The notes under the pieces: model-generated
Told to the model about the DNA's origin: nothing
Databases searched by the model: none
Seen by the model: the letters and a program-made list of their open reading frames with translations, nothing else
Program-made: the position numbers and the translations under genes
Shown here: positions 59,154-62,213 of the stretch, piece after piece
Numbering within the stretch: position 1 is the first letter of the stretch
How the letters are laid out: every line of letters begins with the position of its first letter
Assembly: GCA_022578965.1 (NCBI GenBank)
Contig: MU400737.1
Location: 1-62,213, forward strand
DNA: 62,213 bases
Reading direction: 5' to 3'
DNA from: Xylaria sp. FL1777
Taxonomy: Eukaryota > Ascomycota > Sordariomycetes > Xylariales > Xylariaceae

Positions 59154-62100
59154 TTATTTTAGGTGCCTTAGACTAGAAACATAGAACAGCGGGCTGCGCC
59201 TGCTGCAAGCTACGACCTACCTTCTTTAGGGGCCTATGCAGATGTATTTATAGGTTTAAAGCCTACGTTTTATGTATTTTAGTTTAAAGCACTTTTGTTG
59301 ATTTTTAAGCTAAAGTTTATTTTGCATACGTATATATATTATTTATACTTATAAATTATTTGCTAATAAAACTTAAAAAAAACAATTATAATATTACTTA
59401 AAGCTTTTTATAATAATGTTTATATTTAGTGCTAACTTTATAATTAAAATACTTTATTATGTTATAGTGTTTTAAGCTTAAATAATTAAAAATTAAGCTT
59501 TATTTATTAATTTATTAATTAGTATTATTTTTTTACTTTATTATAAAACTGCAAACTTTTAACAATTTTAGCTTTAGCTTAGTTAATAGTTATTTTTTAA
59601 AAAAACTAATAGCTTTAAAACTTTTAAAATTTATTAAAAAACTTAGCAAACTAAATAAATTAGCTAATAATATAGTATTAAAGCATTTATTTAATAACTA
59701 TATTTAGTATTTTATATAATATATTTTGCTGCAATTAAAACATAATTAATAGCATATATTAAAATATAACTTTATATAAGCTATTATTAATGCTATTTTA
59801 AATTGATATTAATTTAATAAATTATATAAACTTAAGCTTAAAGCTAAATAAGTTAAGTTAATTTAATATATAGTATTTTATTATAATAATACTATATTAA
59901 TAGCTTAAATTAATTATAAAAAAAGCATTATATTATAAACTATTTTAGTTATTATATAAAATATAATAACTTTATAGTTATATTTATTAAAACAATTAAA
60001 ATATAACTAGTTTAACTTAATTGCTTAAATTTTTAATATTTATTTATTATTAATAATAAATAATATAACAAAAGTTAATTAATATTATATAAATAATTAT
60101 AAAAGTATATTTTTATTGTTTAATAAAATAATGCTATATAAACTAAGTTAATTTTAAAATGTTTTATATATGTTATTTTTAAGCTTAAATAAGCTATTTA
60201 AAAACACTTTATTAACTTGCTTTATAATTTTTTGTTTAACTAAAAAATTGCATTTATAGCTATTAATAAGCTTTATATAGTTTATTAATAAAAAGATTTC
60301 TAAATTGCATACTTTAATATATATTATATAAAAGCGTTAGTTTTATAAAATATATTATAGTTTAGCTATATTACTATATTAAGCTTAAACGTTTAAAAGT
60401 TTATATTATTTAAAGCTAAATTTTAATAGCAAAATATTTATTTAAAAAAATTATAATTTATTTATGCTTTAGTTAATTAGCTTAATATATTTTTTGTTAT
60501 TTATTTTATAAAAAAAAGTATTATTATAAAAAATTATTAGTAATTAAGTTTTTTAATTAATAAAATATAATATAATATAATATATTTAATTGTTAAAACT
60601 ATTATTTTTATAAATAGCAAAAAAAAGCTTATTATTATACGTTATTTCTTAATAATATAGCTTTAAAAGTTAAAGTTTATTTTAATTAAAATAAAGCGCT
60701 TTATTTAAAAATATAATATAAATATACGTTTTAATAACTAATAGTAATTATATAATAAGTTTATAAAGCTAAACTTTTTTTGTTAAATTATGCTTATTAT
60801 TATAGCTTTTAAAATAAAAATAAATATTTATAACATAATATATATTATTTAGTTTAACTTTATTGCTTTTAAAAACTTTTTAAACTTATTATAAAGGTTT
60901 AGCTAAGCTATTTAAAATAATATAATATAAAAAACAGCATTTTTTTTTGCTTTTTATTAATATTTTAATTTATTAAAAGCGCAAAAAATTAAGCTTTTTA
61001 AACTAAAGCGTAAAAAAAAGCTACTAAAAAATAATTAAAATAATTTATGTTTTATAATAAATATAAGCAATAATACATTAAAAAGCTTAACGTTTAGTTA
61101 TATATAGTTTATATTATTAAATTATTAATTAATTATAATTAATAAGCTTAAAAATAAAAATAGTTTAATAGTTAATTTTAAACTAAAATAGTTTAAACTA
61201 GTTAAGCTTGCTAAATAAACTAAAGTTAAACTAAAGTTTAAAAATAAGCTATAAATTATTTAACTAAGCATATATAAGTTTATAAATATAAAATGCTTTA
61301 AAAAGTATGTTTTATAGTTTTTATAGTAACTAAATAATAAAAATATTAAAAAGCAAAAAAATATATAATAAAAAATATACTATAATTTATGTTATTATAA
61401 CTTTAGCTAATTATTAAAGTTGCTGCTAAAAATATACTAGCAGTTTATGTTTTAAAAAAGGATTATTTTTTAGTTTTTATAATAAAAGCTTTAGAAATTC
61501 TGCGCAAAATATTCTGCAAATTTATATTAATACTTAAACTTTGCTATTAATAATATAGTAAAATATTTTATGCTAAAAAAGATTTAATAATGTATTATTA
61601 CTATGTTTAATAAAATAATTAATATAAATATTATGTTTTTTTTAGTTTATAATACTATAAAAATATTTAAATAAAATAAATAAAAAAAATATAGCTATAT
61701 TTTATATATTAAGCTTTTTATAATATATTAGCATACTTTTAATAAATATATTAAGCATTTTATAAATAAAGCATAAATTAAAAATGCTACTAAAAATATA
61801 TTTTATTTAACTTTAAAATTAATATTAAAAATATAAACAAAGTAATAATTAAATATTTATTAAATGCTTAATATATAGTTAAGCTAGTTAGCTTTATGTT
61901 TAATAGTAGCTATAACTTTTGTTTTATTGTTTTTAGTAAAACTAACTATAATTATATTACTTTTAAGTGCTTTTTTTATATATATAAATATATTGCTAGT
62001 TATAGATTTATTAGTATAATTTAAACTATTAAAGCATAATAAAAAATTACTAGCAAATAGTAGTTTTAAAAAGCTAAAAAAAAAGCAAAAAAGGTAAAAC

Positions 62101-62213
62101 ATATATAATACTTTGTATTAATTTATATTTAGCTATAGTTCTTTAGTTTTTTTTTTTTTTTTTTTTGCTTTTTTATAATTAAAAGTATATAACTGCTATT
62201 TTTTATTACTTTT
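59154..62213 (+). mobile_element. 3-kb repeat, right copy of the inverted pair (cut by window end)
   Basis: Reverse complement of 40260-43320 with transition differences. It starts with the 25-bp box (59154-59178), CTAG (59173-59176), ten bases, and the hairpin CAGCGGGC-TGC-GCCTGCTG (59187-59205, one mismatch). Its first 190 bases are less mutated than the left copy and better show the original sequence. The remainder is AT-rich and stop-filled, including the shared 72-codon frame at 61884-62102 (minus). Collinearity continues to the last base of the window, so the element extends beyond it. Confidence 0.7.
59173..59205 (-). repeat. Terminal hairpin plus CTAG at the edge of the right 3-kb copy
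   Basis: Read on the minus strand: CAGCAGGC-GCA-GCCCGCTG, TTCTATGTTT, CTAG, then T. Spacing is identical to the left copy. The stem has one mismatch, compatible with a single C-to-T change. Confidence 0.6.

Noticed and set aside
1..62213. Organellar (mitochondrial) origin because of the low GC
   Set aside because: No mitochondrial genes, tRNAs or rRNAs are legible, while nuclear chromoviruses with transition-biased decay are.

Overview
The window looks like an AT-rich, gene-poor block of a filamentous fungal (most likely ascomycete) genome, built almost entirely from decayed transposable elements. Three things support this. Base composition is extremely A+T-rich throughout. Paired repeat copies differ almost only by C/T and G/A transitions. 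Recognisable pol frames are full of TAA/TAG stops where Gln or Trp codons would be expected. That is the signature of repeat-induced point mutation (RIP). I found no intact gene. Short open frames are nearly all by-products of the base composition.

1-14558 is a nest of three Ty3/Gypsy chromoviruses of one family, called G1-G3 here. G1 (minus strand) enters from the left edge: gag region 1-1429, 5' LTR 1430-1924. G1 sits inside G2 (plus strand), whose pol (1925-about 5830), 3' region and 3' LTR (6416-6932) follow. After 128 bases of older sequence comes G3 (plus strand, 7061-14558), nearly complete, with gag region, pol, 3' region and a 495-bp 3' LTR. Reverse transcriptase, RNase H, integrase zinc finger and a C-terminal chromodomain can be read through the stops. 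In place of a normal 5' LTR, G3 has a fold-back pair of LTR ends, yet the whole unit is flanked by a 5-bp target duplication. Both G2 and G3 also carry an antisense Lys/Gln/Ala-rich frame between pol and the 3' LTR.

14559-23738 holds an unassigned stretch, then a 7.7-kb element with 298-bp terminal inverted repeats. 23739-40259 is heavily mutated DNA. Its clearest feature is a minus-strand decayed coding region (about 30930-31870) with an unusual stop-free run of 149 codons. A slightly less mutated island lies near 37300-37520.

40260-43320 and 59154-62213 are inverted copies of one 3-kb repeat, the second cut by the window end. Both copies end in a hairpin followed by TTCTATGTTTCTAG, which resembles a Helitron 3' end. 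The 15.8 kb between them contains a less mutated island with a tRNA-like sequence (44527-44596), several minisatellites, a pair of 0.3-0.4-kb direct repeats (49370-51657), and a little-mutated island at 58400-59150 with hairpins and a simple-sequence tract.

The recognisable parts work together only as fossils. The chromoviruses once supplied Gag-Pol and probably targeted heterochromatin through the chromodomain. RIP then silenced them and made the surrounding AT-rich block. No host operon, RNA operon or CRISPR array is present.
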